DNA of 48,667 nt from Thiospirillum jenense (GTDB lineage Bacteria > Pseudomonadota > Gammaproteobacteria > Chromatiales > Chromatiaceae): positions 1-48,667 of the forward strand of contig NZ_JABVCQ010000026.1 in assembly GCF_014145225.1 (NCBI RefSeq), written 5' to 3'. Below, piece after piece: positions 18,400 through 27,223 of the stretch. Under the pieces are notes generated by a model, which saw only the letters and a list, made by a program, of their open reading frames with translations, was not told the DNA's origin and did not search any database. The position numbers and the translations under genes are program-made. Numbering within the stretch: position 1 is the first letter of the stretch; the number at the start of each line of letters is the position of its first letter.

Positions 18400-19209
18400 T
18401 TGGCTAAAATTGTTGTTATCACCTCGGGCAAGGGTGGTGTGGGTAAAACTACAACAGCGGCTGCAATGGGAATGGGATTGGCGATGTTGGGGCATCGCAC
18501 CGTCGTCATTGATTTCGATGTTGGATTGCGCAATCTCGATTTAATTATGGGTTGCGAGCGCCGCGTAGTTTATGATTTTGTCAATGTGATTAATGGTGAA
18601 GCCAATCTTAATCAAGCGCTCATTCGTGATAAACGTTGTGACAAATTATACATTTTGCCGGCGTCACAAACGCGTGATAAAAATGCGTTGACTAAAGATG
18701 GCGTCGGTCAGGTATTAGAAGATTTAGGTCGCAGTTATGAATATGTCATTTGTGATTCCCCAGCTGGTATTGAACACGGCGCAATGATGGCAATGTATTA
18801 TGCCGATGATGCTATTGTGGTAACTAATCCAGAAGTGGCATCAGTGCGTGATTCAGATCGAATGTTGGGTATTTTATCAAGCAAATCAAAACGCGCCGAA
18901 ACGGATGCTGAACCAATTATTGAACATTTATTATTGACCCGTTATTCCCCGGAGCGGGTCGTGCGCGGCGAAATGTTAAGCGTCACCGATGTTCAAGAAA
19001 TTTTATCACTCAAGTTATTAGGAGTGATTCCAGAATCACAAGCCGTATTAAACGCCTCCAATGCCGGCGTACCAGTTATTCTCGATGCTGAGTCCGATGC
19101 GGGACGCGCCTATCAAGACACTGTATTGCGCTTTACGGGGAAAGAAGTGCCATTTCGTTTTATTGAAGCAGGTAAAAGAGGATTTCTTGGACGACTCTTT
19201 GGAGGTTAA
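18400..19209 (+). CDS. minD: Septum site-determining ATPase MinD
   Basis: Membrane-cycling ATPase of 269 residues that carries MinC to the poles and is driven off by MinE. Deviant Walker A GKGGVGKTT (10-18), then VIDFDVGLRNLDLIMGCERR, and an amphipathic membrane helix at the end, FIEAGKRGFLGRLFGG. The start is TTG at 18400, chosen from the GGGAGA ribosome site nine bases upstream and the family start MAKIVVITSGKGG. The minE ribosome site GGAGG lies in its last codons. Confidence 0.97.
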   Translation: MAKIVVITSGKGGVGKTTTAAAMGMGLAMLGHRTVVIDFDVGLRNLDLIMGCERRVVYDFVNVINGEANLNQALIRDKRCDKLYILPASQTRDKNALTKDGVGQVLEDLGRSYEYVICDSPAGIEHGAMMAMYYADDAIVVTNPEVASVRDSDRMLGILSSKSKRAETDAEPIIEHLLLTRYSPERVVRGEMLSVTDVQEILSLKLLGVIPESQAVLNASNAGVPVILDAESDAGRAYQDTVLRFTGKEVPFRFIEAGKRGFLGRLFGG

Positions 19210-19210
19210 T

Positions 19211-19522
19211 ATGTCATCATTTGCCGATTATTTTCGCAATAACGAGGCAGGTAATACTAATCGCAATAAGACTTCTGCGGTCATTGCCAAAGAACGTTTG
19301 CAAATCTTAGTTGCTTATGATCGTATGGCACGAGATCGCCCGTCTTATTTGCCTAGTTTAAAACAAGAAATTCTTGATGTCATTCGTAAATATGTTAATG
19401 TTGATTTAGCGTCCGTGTCGGTACGCTATGAACAAGAAGGGAATCAAGAAATTTTAGAATTAAATATTGTGTTACCCGAAAATGCCGGGCGGGTTTTAGA
19501 AGCTGCTTTAGAAAACAATTAA
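19211..19522 (+). CDS. minE: Cell division topological specificity factor MinE
   Basis: Protein of 103 residues that stimulates MinD ATPase and makes the Min oscillation. The N-terminal amphipathic MSSFADYFR, the MinD-binding stretch ERLQILVAYDRM and the C-terminal dimer part are seen. The sequence NNEAGNTNRNKTSAVIA between the membrane helix and the MinD-binding helix is typical in length. It starts one base after minD stops, with GGAGG at 19201-19205. dapE follows after 41 bases. Confidence 0.95.
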   Translation: MSSFADYFRNNEAGNTNRNKTSAVIAKERLQILVAYDRMARDRPSYLPSLKQEILDVIRKYVNVDLASVSVRYEQEGNQEILELNIVLPENAGRVLEAALENN

Positions 19523-19563
19523 AGCATCATGCCAGATATTTTGATATTCAATGGTTTTAACTC

Positions 19564-20703
19564 ATGGATTCTGATTGTTCACCAACATTAGCATTGGCAC
19601 AGGCACTTGTTGCTCTACCCTCAATCACACCACAGGATGCTGGTTGTCAGGACTTAATTATTGCGCGTCTTGCCAAGTGTGGTTTTCATATTGAATCTCT
19701 GCCTTTTGGGGATGTGACAAACCTATGGGCATGGCATGGAAATGAGTCACCATTATTTTGTTTTGCCGGTCATACCGATGTGGTGCCGCCAGGGCAGTTA
19801 CATTTATGGTCATCAGACCCATTTACACCCACATTGCGGGATGGGATGTTATTTGGGCGCGGTGCGGCGGATATGAAAGGTTCGTTGGCAGCAATGATAG
19901 TTGCGGCCGAAGGATTTATTCAAGAAAACCCAACCCATCGTGGTAAGTTAGCTTTTTTATTAACCAGTGATGAAGAGGGACCGGCAATTGATGGAACGGC
20001 AAAAGTTATTGAACATTTGCAAACATGCGGGCAAAAAATTGATTATTGTTTAATTGGTGAGCCGACGAGTACTCAACAATTAGGTGATTGTATTAAGAAT
20101 GGCCGGCGCGGCAGTTTGAATGCACGATTGCGTATCTTTGGGAAACAAGGACATGTTGCCTATCCCCATCGCGCCGACAATCCTATTCATCATTTTGCAC
20201 CGACATTAGTGCGCTTTTGTAATGAAGTGTGGGATCAAGGTAATGAGTATTTCCCTCCCACCAGTTTTCAAATATCGGGCATTCAAGCTGGCACCGGTGC
20301 TGAAAATGTCATTCCCGGTATCTTAGATTTGCAATTCAATTTCCGGTTTTCAACTGAATTAACGCCGGAAATCATTCAACAGCGTGTCATTGCAATGCTC
20401 GATCAGGGCTTGTGTAATTACGAATTAGAATGGCATTTGTCTGGATTACCATTTGTGACCCCTGTCGGTCAATTAGTGACAACGACGCAATCAGCCGTGC
20501 AAACGATTTTAGGGTATGAACCGGTGTTATCTACCAGTGGCGGAACATCCGACGGACGTTTTATTGCGCCAACTGGGGCTGAAGTTCTAGAACTTGGACC
20601 AGTCAATACAACTATTCATCAAGTTGATGAGTGTGTTGCAGTGGATGATCTGGAACAATTGACGCGCATTTATCATGCGATCTTGTGTGACTTATTAAAG
20701 TAA
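19564..20703 (+). CDS. dapE: Succinyl-diaminopimelate desuccinylase
   Basis: Zinc peptidase-family (M20) enzyme of 379 residues that splits N-succinyl-L,L-diaminopimelate to give L,L-diaminopimelate, for lysine and peptidoglycan. Metal ligands and catalytic acid are in place: His70 and Asp72 in AGHTDVVPPG, Asp103 in GRGAADMKG, Glu137/Glu138 in TSDEEGPA, and the late STSGGTSDGRFI and NTTIHQVDE segments. Length agrees with the family. The ATG has no strong ribosome site; it is near minE and may be co-transcribed. The product joins cell wall precursor supply to the division genes only by position. Confidence 0.95.
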   Translation: MDSDCSPTLALAQALVALPSITPQDAGCQDLIIARLAKCGFHIESLPFGDVTNLWAWHGNESPLFCFAGHTDVVPPGQLHLWSSDPFTPTLRDGMLFGRGAADMKGSLAAMIVAAEGFIQENPTHRGKLAFLLTSDEEGPAIDGTAKVIEHLQTCGQKIDYCLIGEPTSTQQLGDCIKNGRRGSLNARLRIFGKQGHVAYPHRADNPIHHFAPTLVRFCNEVWDQGNEYFPPTSFQISGIQAGTGAENVIPGILDLQFNFRFSTELTPEIIQQRVIAMLDQGLCNYELEWHLSGLPFVTPVGQLVTTTQSAVQTILGYEPVLSTSGGTSDGRFIAPTGAEVLELGPVNTTIHQVDECVAVDDLEQLTRIYHAILCDLLK

Positions 20704-20783
20704 ATCATGGCAGGCGCGCACTTGTCAGGTTATTAAATAAAACGGCTGGGTTATTCCGCGATTATCAATCACATGCTGACAGG

Positions 20784-22364
20784 TTAGGTTTTTATTTGTA
20801 CAATGTGCCGCGCCAACCACACAAGTAATAACACTGGCAACCCAATTAAGGTTGTGAAAACAAAAAATGCCGGATAACCAATAGTTTCTACTATGCTGCC
20901 AGAATAGCCGCCAAGTAACTTGGGTAGTAATGTCATCGCTGAACTGAATAGAGCATATTGTACAGCGGTAAAAGAAACGTTGGTTAGACTAGATAAAAAT
21001 GCAATAAATGCCGCACTGGCTAATCCCGCTGCTAAATTGTCTGCGCTGACCGTGACATACAATAAAACTAATTGATGTCCCGCAATGGCTAATCCAATAA
21101 ACACTAAATTAGTCAGCGCAGACAACACTGCTCCCAGCATTAAAATGCGCATGACGCCAAAGCGCGTTGCTAATAACCCGCCTAAAAAACCACCGATTAA
21201 ACTAATCACAACGCCGAAGGTTTGCACAGCACCGGCGATTTCGGGTTTGCTAAATCCCAGGTCTTGATAAAACACATTGGCAATGACGCCTAGCACAATG
21301 TCAGAAATGCGATATAAGCCAATTAAGGCTAATAATAATAACGCGGGGCGCGTCCCATAACGTTGGAAAAAATCAAGAATGGGCGCAACCCAAGTGGCTC
21401 GGGCATAATGTGATTGCACTAAACCGTAACGCACCAATAACCAACCGCTCATAATCGCCGTTAATAATGCAAATAAAAAATGCGCGGCTTCACTTATAAA
21501 CGCAATTAATACGCTACTCTCACTTAGTGCGGTAAACGCATTAAAAACTTGTGAAGTTAAAAAGAACGTCGTAGCAAAGAGGCTGGCTGTGATTAAAAAT
21601 AACGCGACCAGTCGGGCGTTGTGTCGTGAATTAAATTGATCGTTTTCAGCAGTGTTTTGTGTTGCAACTGTAGGTTCAGATGCGGTTAATGTTGTGATGA
21701 TGCCAATTAACATGACCGCTGCCATGATGCAATAAGTGGCTTGCCAAGCTGAATAAGAATAGACGGCGCTGCTGGAGCCGAACCACGCAGCTAATGACAA
21801 TGCACCTGCACCTGCGACAATCATGCCGACACGATAACCCGCAATGTAAGTAGCAGCTAATAATGCCTGCATAGCGGGTGGGGCAATTTCAATGCGATAC
21901 GCATCAATGACGATGTCTTGAGTTGCGGCGGATAAACCTAATAAAACAGCGGCTAGCGCTAGAGTGAATAGGTGCCGCGGCCCTAATGCTGGGTCAGTGA
22001 AAGCCATTAATAACATGGCAATAATGATGGCGATTTGGGCGGCAATTAACCAGCTACGGCGGCGCCCTAGTCTGCGCGTTAATCCTGGTAATGCTAACCG
22101 ATCTACTAATGGCGCCCATAGGAACTTGAATGAATACCCTAATGCTGCCCAGCTAAAGAAAGTGACAGTTTGACGGTCAACACCGGCTTCACGCAGCCAT
22201 AATGACAGTGAAGAAAAAATTAATAATAAGGGCAAGCCGGCTGCAAACCCGAGGAATAATAAAGTGCGGGCGCGTGGGTCCCGCACTGTAATTAAAAGTA
22301 TTTGCCAACCATGCGGTGAATCGTGCGTGTGTTCTAATGCTGATTGGCGCTGATGCAATGCCAT
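20784..22364 (-). CDS. ampG: AmpG-family muropeptide permease (MFS)
   Basis: Inner-membrane transporter of 526 residues with about 14 hydrophobic helices. The start of the domain, DPRARTLLFLGFAAGLPLLLIFSSLSLWLREAGVDRQTVTFFSW, and the following KFLWAPLVDRL and LGRRRSWL are typical of AmpG, which brings anhydro-muropeptides into the cytoplasm for cell wall recycling and beta-lactamase induction. It starts 21 bases after zur on the same strand and so may be the last gene of the zinc operon. It converges with dapE; the 80-base gap has no clear terminator. Confidence 0.88.
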   Translation of the reverse strand: MALHQRQSALEHTHDSPHGWQILLITVRDPRARTLLFLGFAAGLPLLLIFSSLSLWLREAGVDRQTVTFFSWAALGYSFKFLWAPLVDRLALPGLTRRLGRRRSWLIAAQIAIIIAMLLMAFTDPALGPRHLFTLALAAVLLGLSAATQDIVIDAYRIEIAPPAMQALLAATYIAGYRVGMIVAGAGALSLAAWFGSSSAVYSYSAWQATYCIMAAVMLIGIITTLTASEPTVATQNTAENDQFNSRHNARLVALFLITASLFATTFFLTSQVFNAFTALSESSVLIAFISEAAHFLFALLTAIMSGWLLVRYGLVQSHYARATWVAPILDFFQRYGTRPALLLLALIGLYRISDIVLGVIANVFYQDLGFSKPEIAGAVQTFGVVISLIGGFLGGLLATRFGVMRILMLGAVLSALTNLVFIGLAIAGHQLVLLYVTVSADNLAAGLASAAFIAFLSSLTNVSFTAVQYALFSSAMTLLPKLLGGYSGSIVETIGYPAFFVFTTLIGLPVLLLVWLARHIVQIKT

Positions 22365-22385
22365 TGCGGATTGAATCTTGAATAA

Positions 22386-22844
22386 TTAAACCGCTTTAGT
22401 GGCGCCGGTGGTGCAATGTCCACAGTTGCCAAGTAATTCAACCACTGGATGTACGAGTTGGAAACCATTTTCAATTGCCAGCGCATTGACTGCATCGTTA
22501 ATGCGTTGATCGGAAAATTCTTTTACTTCACCACACTGTTTGCAAACTAGAAATTGGCTGTTGTGTGCTTGTTCTGGATGCGTACAATTAATGAATGCAT
22601 GTAAAGTTTCTAATCGGTGAACGAGGCCTTGTTCTAATAAAAAGTCTAATGCACGATACACGGTTGGGGGGGCGGCGCGGGTGCCGTCGCGGAGGTTTTC
22701 TAAAATCGCATACGCGCCTAATGGGCGATCGGCACGGCAAATAATTTCTAAAACACGGCGGCGTTGATCGGTTAAACGCACACCACGAGCGTGGCAAAGC
22801 ATTTCGGCTTGTGCCAATGCTTGTTGTAAGCGGACTGCATTCAT
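22386..22844 (-). CDS. zur: Fur-family zinc uptake regulator Zur
   Basis: Repressor of 152 residues. It has the winged helix RLTDQRRRVLEII...PPTVYRALDFLLEQGLVHRL and the Fur-family Cys pairs CKQCGE and CGHC for the structural zinc, with the family His-rich ligands around HAFINC. The start is chosen at 22844 because AGAGG (22855-22859 on the other strand) precedes it; longer frames run into znuB. It follows znuB directly on the same strand, so the repressor is made with the transporter it controls. I saw no clear Zur box before znuA. Confidence 0.9.
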   Translation of the reverse strand: MNAVRLQQALAQAEMLCHARGVRLTDQRRRVLEIICRADRPLGAYAILENLRDGTRAAPPTVYRALDFLLEQGLVHRLETLHAFINCTHPEQAHNSQFLVCKQCGEVKEFSDQRINDAVNALAIENGFQLVHPVVELLGNCGHCTTGATKAV

Positions 22845-22864
22845 GGTTTTATTTCCTCTGTTGT

Positions 22865-23707
22865 TCATTTTGAATAGCGGCGGTGTTGCCACAGATAATA
22901 AAGTTGACTCATCACACTCGATAAGAGATACAGCGCCCCAGCAAATAACACAATCACTGGCCCAGGTGGTAAATCGGGCGCATAGGATGCCCCTAGACCA
23001 ATGACAATTAGCAAACTCCCTACTCCGGTGGCGGTCATCATCATGCTGGCTAATGAATGTGTCCATTGTCCAGCAATCACCGCCGGTAATGTCAATAACG
23101 CGATCACTAGAATTAATCCCACGACCTGAATCATTAAAACGACGGTGATGGCGACCAGTACTAATAATAATAGATAAAAGAACACGACTGGTATGCCGCG
23201 CAACTGAGCAAATTCTTCGTCAAATGCGACGGCGACAAATTGCCGATAAAATAGCGTCACGATCAATAGGATTCCTATGTCCAAACCAGCCATAAAGAGT
23301 AATTCATGGCGTGGGACAAGTAGGATATTACCAAATAAAAAGCTCATTAAATCGGTGGTGTAGCCTGGGGTTAAGGCAATAAAAATAATGCCAATGGCCA
23401 TGCCGACGGCCCATAATGCACCAATGGTAGTGTCTTCTCGGGTGTGCCAATACAAACGTACCCAGCCAATGAGTAATGCAGCGCAGATTGCGGCAATTAA
23501 TGCGCCGATTAATGGATTAAATTGATAATAAACGGCGGCACCCATGCCAGCGAGGACGGAATGCGCAATGCCGCCGGCGAGGAAAGTAATGCGCTTGACA
23601 ACAACAAAGGGGCCGATTAAACCGCAGCCAATGCTGGCTAATAATCCGGCAATTAACGCTTGTTGTAAAAAGCTGTATTGCCAAAATGCTTGAATAAACT
23701 CTTGCAT
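22865..23707 (-). CDS. znuB: Zinc ABC transporter permease ZnuB
   Basis: Permease of 280 residues with about eight hydrophobic helices. The start QEFIQAFWQYSFLQQALIAGLLASIGCGLIGPFVVVKR and the internal AGGIAHSVLAGMG and ALLTLPAVIAG are typical of the ABC-3 metal permeases. It forms the membrane pore for zinc with ZnuC as ATPase. It begins 14 bases after znuC, and its TGA is followed by the zur ribosome site. Confidence 0.93.
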   Translation of the reverse strand: MQEFIQAFWQYSFLQQALIAGLLASIGCGLIGPFVVVKRITFLAGGIAHSVLAGMGAAVYYQFNPLIGALIAAICAALLIGWVRLYWHTREDTTIGALWAVGMAIGIIFIALTPGYTTDLMSFLFGNILLVPRHELLFMAGLDIGILLIVTLFYRQFVAVAFDEEFAQLRGIPVVFFYLLLLVLVAITVVLMIQVVGLILVIALLTLPAVIAGQWTHSLASMMMTATGVGSLLIVIGLGASYAPDLPPGPVIVLFAGALYLLSSVMSQLYYLWQHRRYSK

Positions 23708-23721
23708 TGCCGTGTTCGCTA

Positions 23722-24471
23722 TTAAGATGCCCAGCGATGGGCAATATGCCGCACATCACCGCCATAGAGCGTATGAATCATTCGCCCATTGATATCGGCG
23801 GTGCGGTGACATATGAGCGTCTGATTCAAGCAGGCAACGCGATTGACATAATGCGAAATAAAGGCGATGTCGTGTGAGACAACAACAATGGTTAAGCGGC
23901 TATTGAGCGCGGCTAATAATTCAAAAATTTCGCCTTCAACACGCTGGTCAATATTCGCGGTGGGTTCATCCAGTAATAGAATTTCTGGTTCGCTGACTAA
24001 TGCGCGGGCTAATAAAACCCGCTGGGTTTGTCCACCTGACAGCGTACCAATGGGGCGTTGTGCTAATTCAATGGCTTCGACTTCCACCAATGCCTGTTGG
24101 GCGGCGTGGCGGTCAGCGGGTTGATAGCGTCCCCAAATGTTGCCAATTCCTAACCGTCCCATTAATACCACATCTTCGACGGTGATGGGAAAATCTCGCG
24201 CAAATCCTGGGTACTGTGGTACATAACCAACTTGACGGCGCACTTGACGCGGCGCTTGCCCCAACACGGTCAAGTGTCCGCTGGTTGGCTTGAGTAACCC
24301 CAACATGAGCTTAAGCAGGGTGCTTTTGCCGCCGCCGTTGGGGCCAACAATGCCAATAAATTCACCACGTTGGACGGTCAAATCCACCGCGTCTAGCACG
24401 ACTGTGCTACCGTAACAAAAACCCAGTTGGTTACTGTGGATAACGGGAAGTGTCAGTGTTGCGCCAGTCAC
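23722..24471 (-). CDS. znuC: Zinc ABC transporter ATP-binding protein ZnuC
   Basis: ATPase of 249 residues. Walker [10 protein letters not shown], the signature LSGGQTQRV and Walker [10 protein letters not shown] are complete, followed by the switch histidine in VVVSHD. It drives zinc uptake through ZnuB. The start ATG is one base from the end of znuA, so translation is probably coupled. Confidence 0.94.
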   Translation of the reverse strand: MTGATLTLPVIHSNQLGFCYGSTVVLDAVDLTVQRGEFIGIVGPNGGGKSTLLKLMLGLLKPTSGHLTVLGQAPRQVRRQVGYVPQYPGFARDFPITVEDVVLMGRLGIGNIWGRYQPADRHAAQQALVEVEAIELAQRPIGTLSGGQTQRVLLARALVSEPEILLLDEPTANIDQRVEGEIFELLAALNSRLTIVVVSHDIAFISHYVNRVACLNQTLICHRTADINGRMIHTLYGGDVRHIAHRWAS

Positions 24472-24472
24472 G

Positions 24473-25471
24473 TTATGGCGCTCCGCCGGCGAATGTGTCT
24501 GCTTCGAGCAACACGTCTGTCATATGCAACAGGGTAGCGGCGTAATCGGGCGTCAGTGGGTCAATTGTTGCCACGCGGCCACCAATCGCTTGCGCAACCT
24601 GTTCGGCAAAACGCGGGTTGATTTGTGGCTGGACAAAAATCACCCGCCCGCCTGATTGTTTTGCTAATTCAATCACTTGCGCTAAGTGACGAGCGCTAGG
24701 TTCTTTGCCTTCATGTTCAATTGCCACCTGCGTTAAATCATACGCATCCGCAAAATAGCCCCAGGCGGGGTGGTAAACGAAAAAGGTGCGGTGACGTAAT
24801 GGCCGCAATTTGGCGGCGATTGTGGTGTCTAATTGCGCTAACTCGGCGTCAAATGCGCGTTGCCGCCGTTGATAATCCGCCGTATGCGCCGGATCAAGTG
24901 CCGCCAGTTGTTGCCGTACTTGTTGGGCGATGCTGCGCACTAAACGCGGGCTAGTCCACAGATGGACGTCCAACTCGGCCGTGGGCGCATCGGTGTGATG
25001 ATTTGATTTATTGTGAAGATCATCATTTGTGTCATGGGCAGCGGGCGCTGGTTGGGCATGGTGGCGCAGGTTGATGCCGGCGCGGGCGTCGAGAATGGTT
25101 AAGGTTGGGTTGACCGCTTGAAAACGCTGTAACCATGCGGTTTCAAACGGGACGCCAATGCGGACGTACACCCTGGCCTGTGCCAACGCGGTGATCTGCT
25201 GCGGCGTGGGGTCGTAGGTGTGCGGACTTTGCCCGGGGCGTACCATCGTGGTCACTGTGACCTGCTCGCCACCGACGCGCTCCACTATTGTTTGCAACGG
25301 CGCGACGCTGACCACAACTGACACGGGCGGGTTAGCCAGTAGCGGGCGGGTTATGCCCAACCCGGTGGTTGTCAGGAGGATCAACAGCCAACTGTGGCAC
25401 CGGCGCAACGCGGCGCGTTGGCAAGACATCTTGCCGTCATCAGATGCGAACAATTTGGCTAAACTACGCAT
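24473..25471 (-). CDS. znuA: Periplasmic zinc-binding protein ZnuA
   Basis: Solute-binding protein of 332 residues. The zinc ligands are seen as His in SPHTYDPTP, His in ELDVHLWTSP, His in FVYHPAWGYFA and Asp in ATIDPLTPD. Between the first two lies a His/Asp-rich loop (HHAQPAPAAHDTNDDLHN, then HHTDAP), usual in ZnuA and absent in manganese-binding relatives. The signal peptide is CHSWLLILLTTTGLGITRPLLA. The N-terminus is uncertain: AGGA lies before the ATG at 25471, but the second ATG at 25429 (MSCQRAALRR) gives a more normal signal peptide. First gene of znuA-znuC-znuB-zur. Confidence 0.92.
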   Translation of the reverse strand: MRSLAKLFASDDGKMSCQRAALRRCHSWLLILLTTTGLGITRPLLANPPVSVVVSVAPLQTIVERVGGEQVTVTTMVRPGQSPHTYDPTPQQITALAQARVYVRIGVPFETAWLQRFQAVNPTLTILDARAGINLRHHAQPAPAAHDTNDDLHNKSNHHTDAPTAELDVHLWTSPRLVRSIAQQVRQQLAALDPAHTADYQRRQRAFDAELAQLDTTIAAKLRPLRHRTFFVYHPAWGYFADAYDLTQVAIEHEGKEPSARHLAQVIELAKQSGGRVIFVQPQINPRFAEQVAQAIGGRVATIDPLTPDYAATLLHMTDVLLEADTFAGGAP

Positions 25472-25989
25472 GTTGGTTGATCCTGGCGCACGTTAGATCG
25501 GGCGCTGCCGGGTGGTCGTTAACTGGGGACATCCTGACGTTTTGTGACAGAGTTCACAAGTCTCGCTATTATTCAGAAATTGACGGCGGTTGACTAGATC
25601 AAATTACACTACCGACGCTGAAAACTTGACTGTGTTTGAAGTCGCAGTTGCGTAGGATGCAGCCGCACCAACGAGACTTGCGTAGGCCCTGCCGTTTCTG
25701 ATGTGGTTTATCAGCGCCCCGCCGCCCACATTCAACCGTTGCGGTTTGACGTGCGTCACTTCTGAGCGTTGAAAATGCGACAGGTTGGCGGGCAATATCG
25801 GATGCAGTGTAATGATAAATCGCGTCCTGTGCTGCACATTTGAATGATACGATGTGTGTTTTAATGCAACTTTTATCAATTCAATCGCGCATCACCCTCG
25901 TATTACTGTTACCCACTGTCCGTATTTGATGATTAACTTGTTCTGAGTAACGCAATCACGGGCATTACAATTGAGCTAAAAAATACACT
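25472..25989. other. Divergent spacer between znuA and metK
   Basis: These 518 bases hold no credible gene. They contain a CRP-like palindrome near znuA and a repeated short core, TGCGTAGG, at 25649-25656 and 25679-25686. The half near metK is AT-richer and should hold the metK promoter, but I see no convincing -35/-10 pair and no SAM or SAH riboswitch that I can recognise. Confidence 0.4.
25542..25559. promoter_or_regulatory. CRP/Vfr-like palindrome upstream of znuA
   Basis: TTGTGACAGAGTTCACAA holds both CRP half sites, TGTGA and TCACA, with the exact six-base spacer. It lies about 70-90 bases upstream of the znuA start. No crp gene is in the window, so regulator and target are inferred. 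Confidence 0.45.
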
Positions 25990-27183
25990 ATGGCTAATGA
26001 CTTTTTATTCACTTCCGAATCCGTCTCCGAAGGACATCCTGACAAGATGGCCGACCAAATCTCTGACGCGGTGTTAGATGAAATCTACCGCCGTGATCCG
26101 AATCACGCCAAAGCGCGTGTGGCGTGTGAAACATTAGTGAAAACCGGCTTTGTCATGTTAGCCGGTGAAATCACGCTCACCAATGCCGAATTAAAAATTG
26201 ATTATGAGCGCGTGGTGCGCCGCGTGGTCACCGGCATTGGTTACGACAATTCCGATGTCGGTTTTGATGGGCATCATTGCGGCGTGTTAATTGCGCTGGG
26301 TGAGCAATCCAAAGATATTAACCAGGGCGTTGATCGGGCGAATGAAGAAGAGCAGGGCGCGGGCGATCAGGGTTTAATGTTTGGTTACGCGACGAATGAA
26401 ACCGACTCGCTTATGCCCGCGCCAATTGATTACGCGCATCGTTTGGTGAAACGGCAGGCGGAAGTGCGCAAAGCCGGGCGCCTGCCGTGGCTGCGGCCGG
26501 ATGCCAAGTCGCAGTTGACCATGCGCTACGTTGACGGCAAACCGGTCGCGGTCAACGCGGTTGTGTTGTCCACGCAACACAGCCCCGACGTCAGCGAGCG
26601 CGATTTGCACGACGGCGTGATGGAGGAAATCATCAAACCGGTACTCGGTAACACCGGTTGGTTGACCGCCGACACGCGCTATCACATTAACCCGACTGGG
26701 AAATTTGTCATCGGCGGGCCGGTCGGCGACTGCGGCTTAACTGGGCGCAAAATTATCGTGGATACTTACGGCGGCATGGCGCGGCACGGCGGCGGCGCAT
26801 TTTCCGGCAAAGACCCGTCCAAAGTGGATCGCTCGGCCGCGTATGCTGGGCGCTACGTCGCCAAAAATATCGTCGCGGCGGGACTGGCGGACAAATGCGA
26901 AATCCAGATTTCCTACGCGATTGGCGTGGCCGAGCCAACGTCGGTGTCGGTTGACACCTTTGGCACGGCAAAAATCCCCGAAGCGCGCATCATTGACCTG
27001 ATCCGTGCGCATTTTGACCTGCGCCCCTACGGCATTTTGCGGATGCTCGATTTGACCAACCGCGACCTGATTAGTTACCAAGCCACCGCCGCCTATGGGC
27101 ATTTCGGCCGCACTGAGCCGGGCTTTACTTGGGAACGCACCGACCTCGCGCCAGCATTGCGTGACGCGGCCGGATTGCGCTAG
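25990..27183 (+). CDS. metK: S-adenosylmethionine synthetase
   Basis: Enzyme of 397 residues making S-adenosylmethionine from methionine and ATP. GHPDK (15-19), the [12 protein letters not shown] hexapeptide region and the phosphate-binding [16 protein letters not shown] are all intact. Full length. The ATG follows AAAAAATACACT and has no good ribosome site. Codon use changes within the gene near 26400 from TTA-rich to CTG/TTG-rich with many C/G third positions. acs follows after 40 bases. Confidence 0.97.
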   Translation: MANDFLFTSESVSEGHPDKMADQISDAVLDEIYRRDPNHAKARVACETLVKTGFVMLAGEITLTNAELKIDYERVVRRVVTGIGYDNSDVGFDGHHCGVLIALGEQSKDINQGVDRANEEEQGAGDQGLMFGYATNETDSLMPAPIDYAHRLVKRQAEVRKAGRLPWLRPDAKSQLTMRYVDGKPVAVNAVVLSTQHSPDVSERDLHDGVMEEIIKPVLGNTGWLTADTRYHINPTGKFVIGGPVGDCGLTGRKIIVDTYGGMARHGGGAFSGKDPSKVDRSAAYAGRYVAKNIVAAGLADKCEIQISYAIGVAEPTSVSVDTFGTAKIPEARIIDLIRAHFDLRPYGILRMLDLTNRDLISYQATAAYGHFGRTEPGFTWERTDLAPALRDAAGLR

Positions 27184-27223
27184 TCACCCGCCACTCAACT
27201 TATTGTTAAACCAGAGGATTTGT

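Noticed and set aside
25472-25989. SAM or SAH riboswitch before metK
   Set aside because: No conserved riboswitch core could be recognised by eye; an Infernal scan would settle it.
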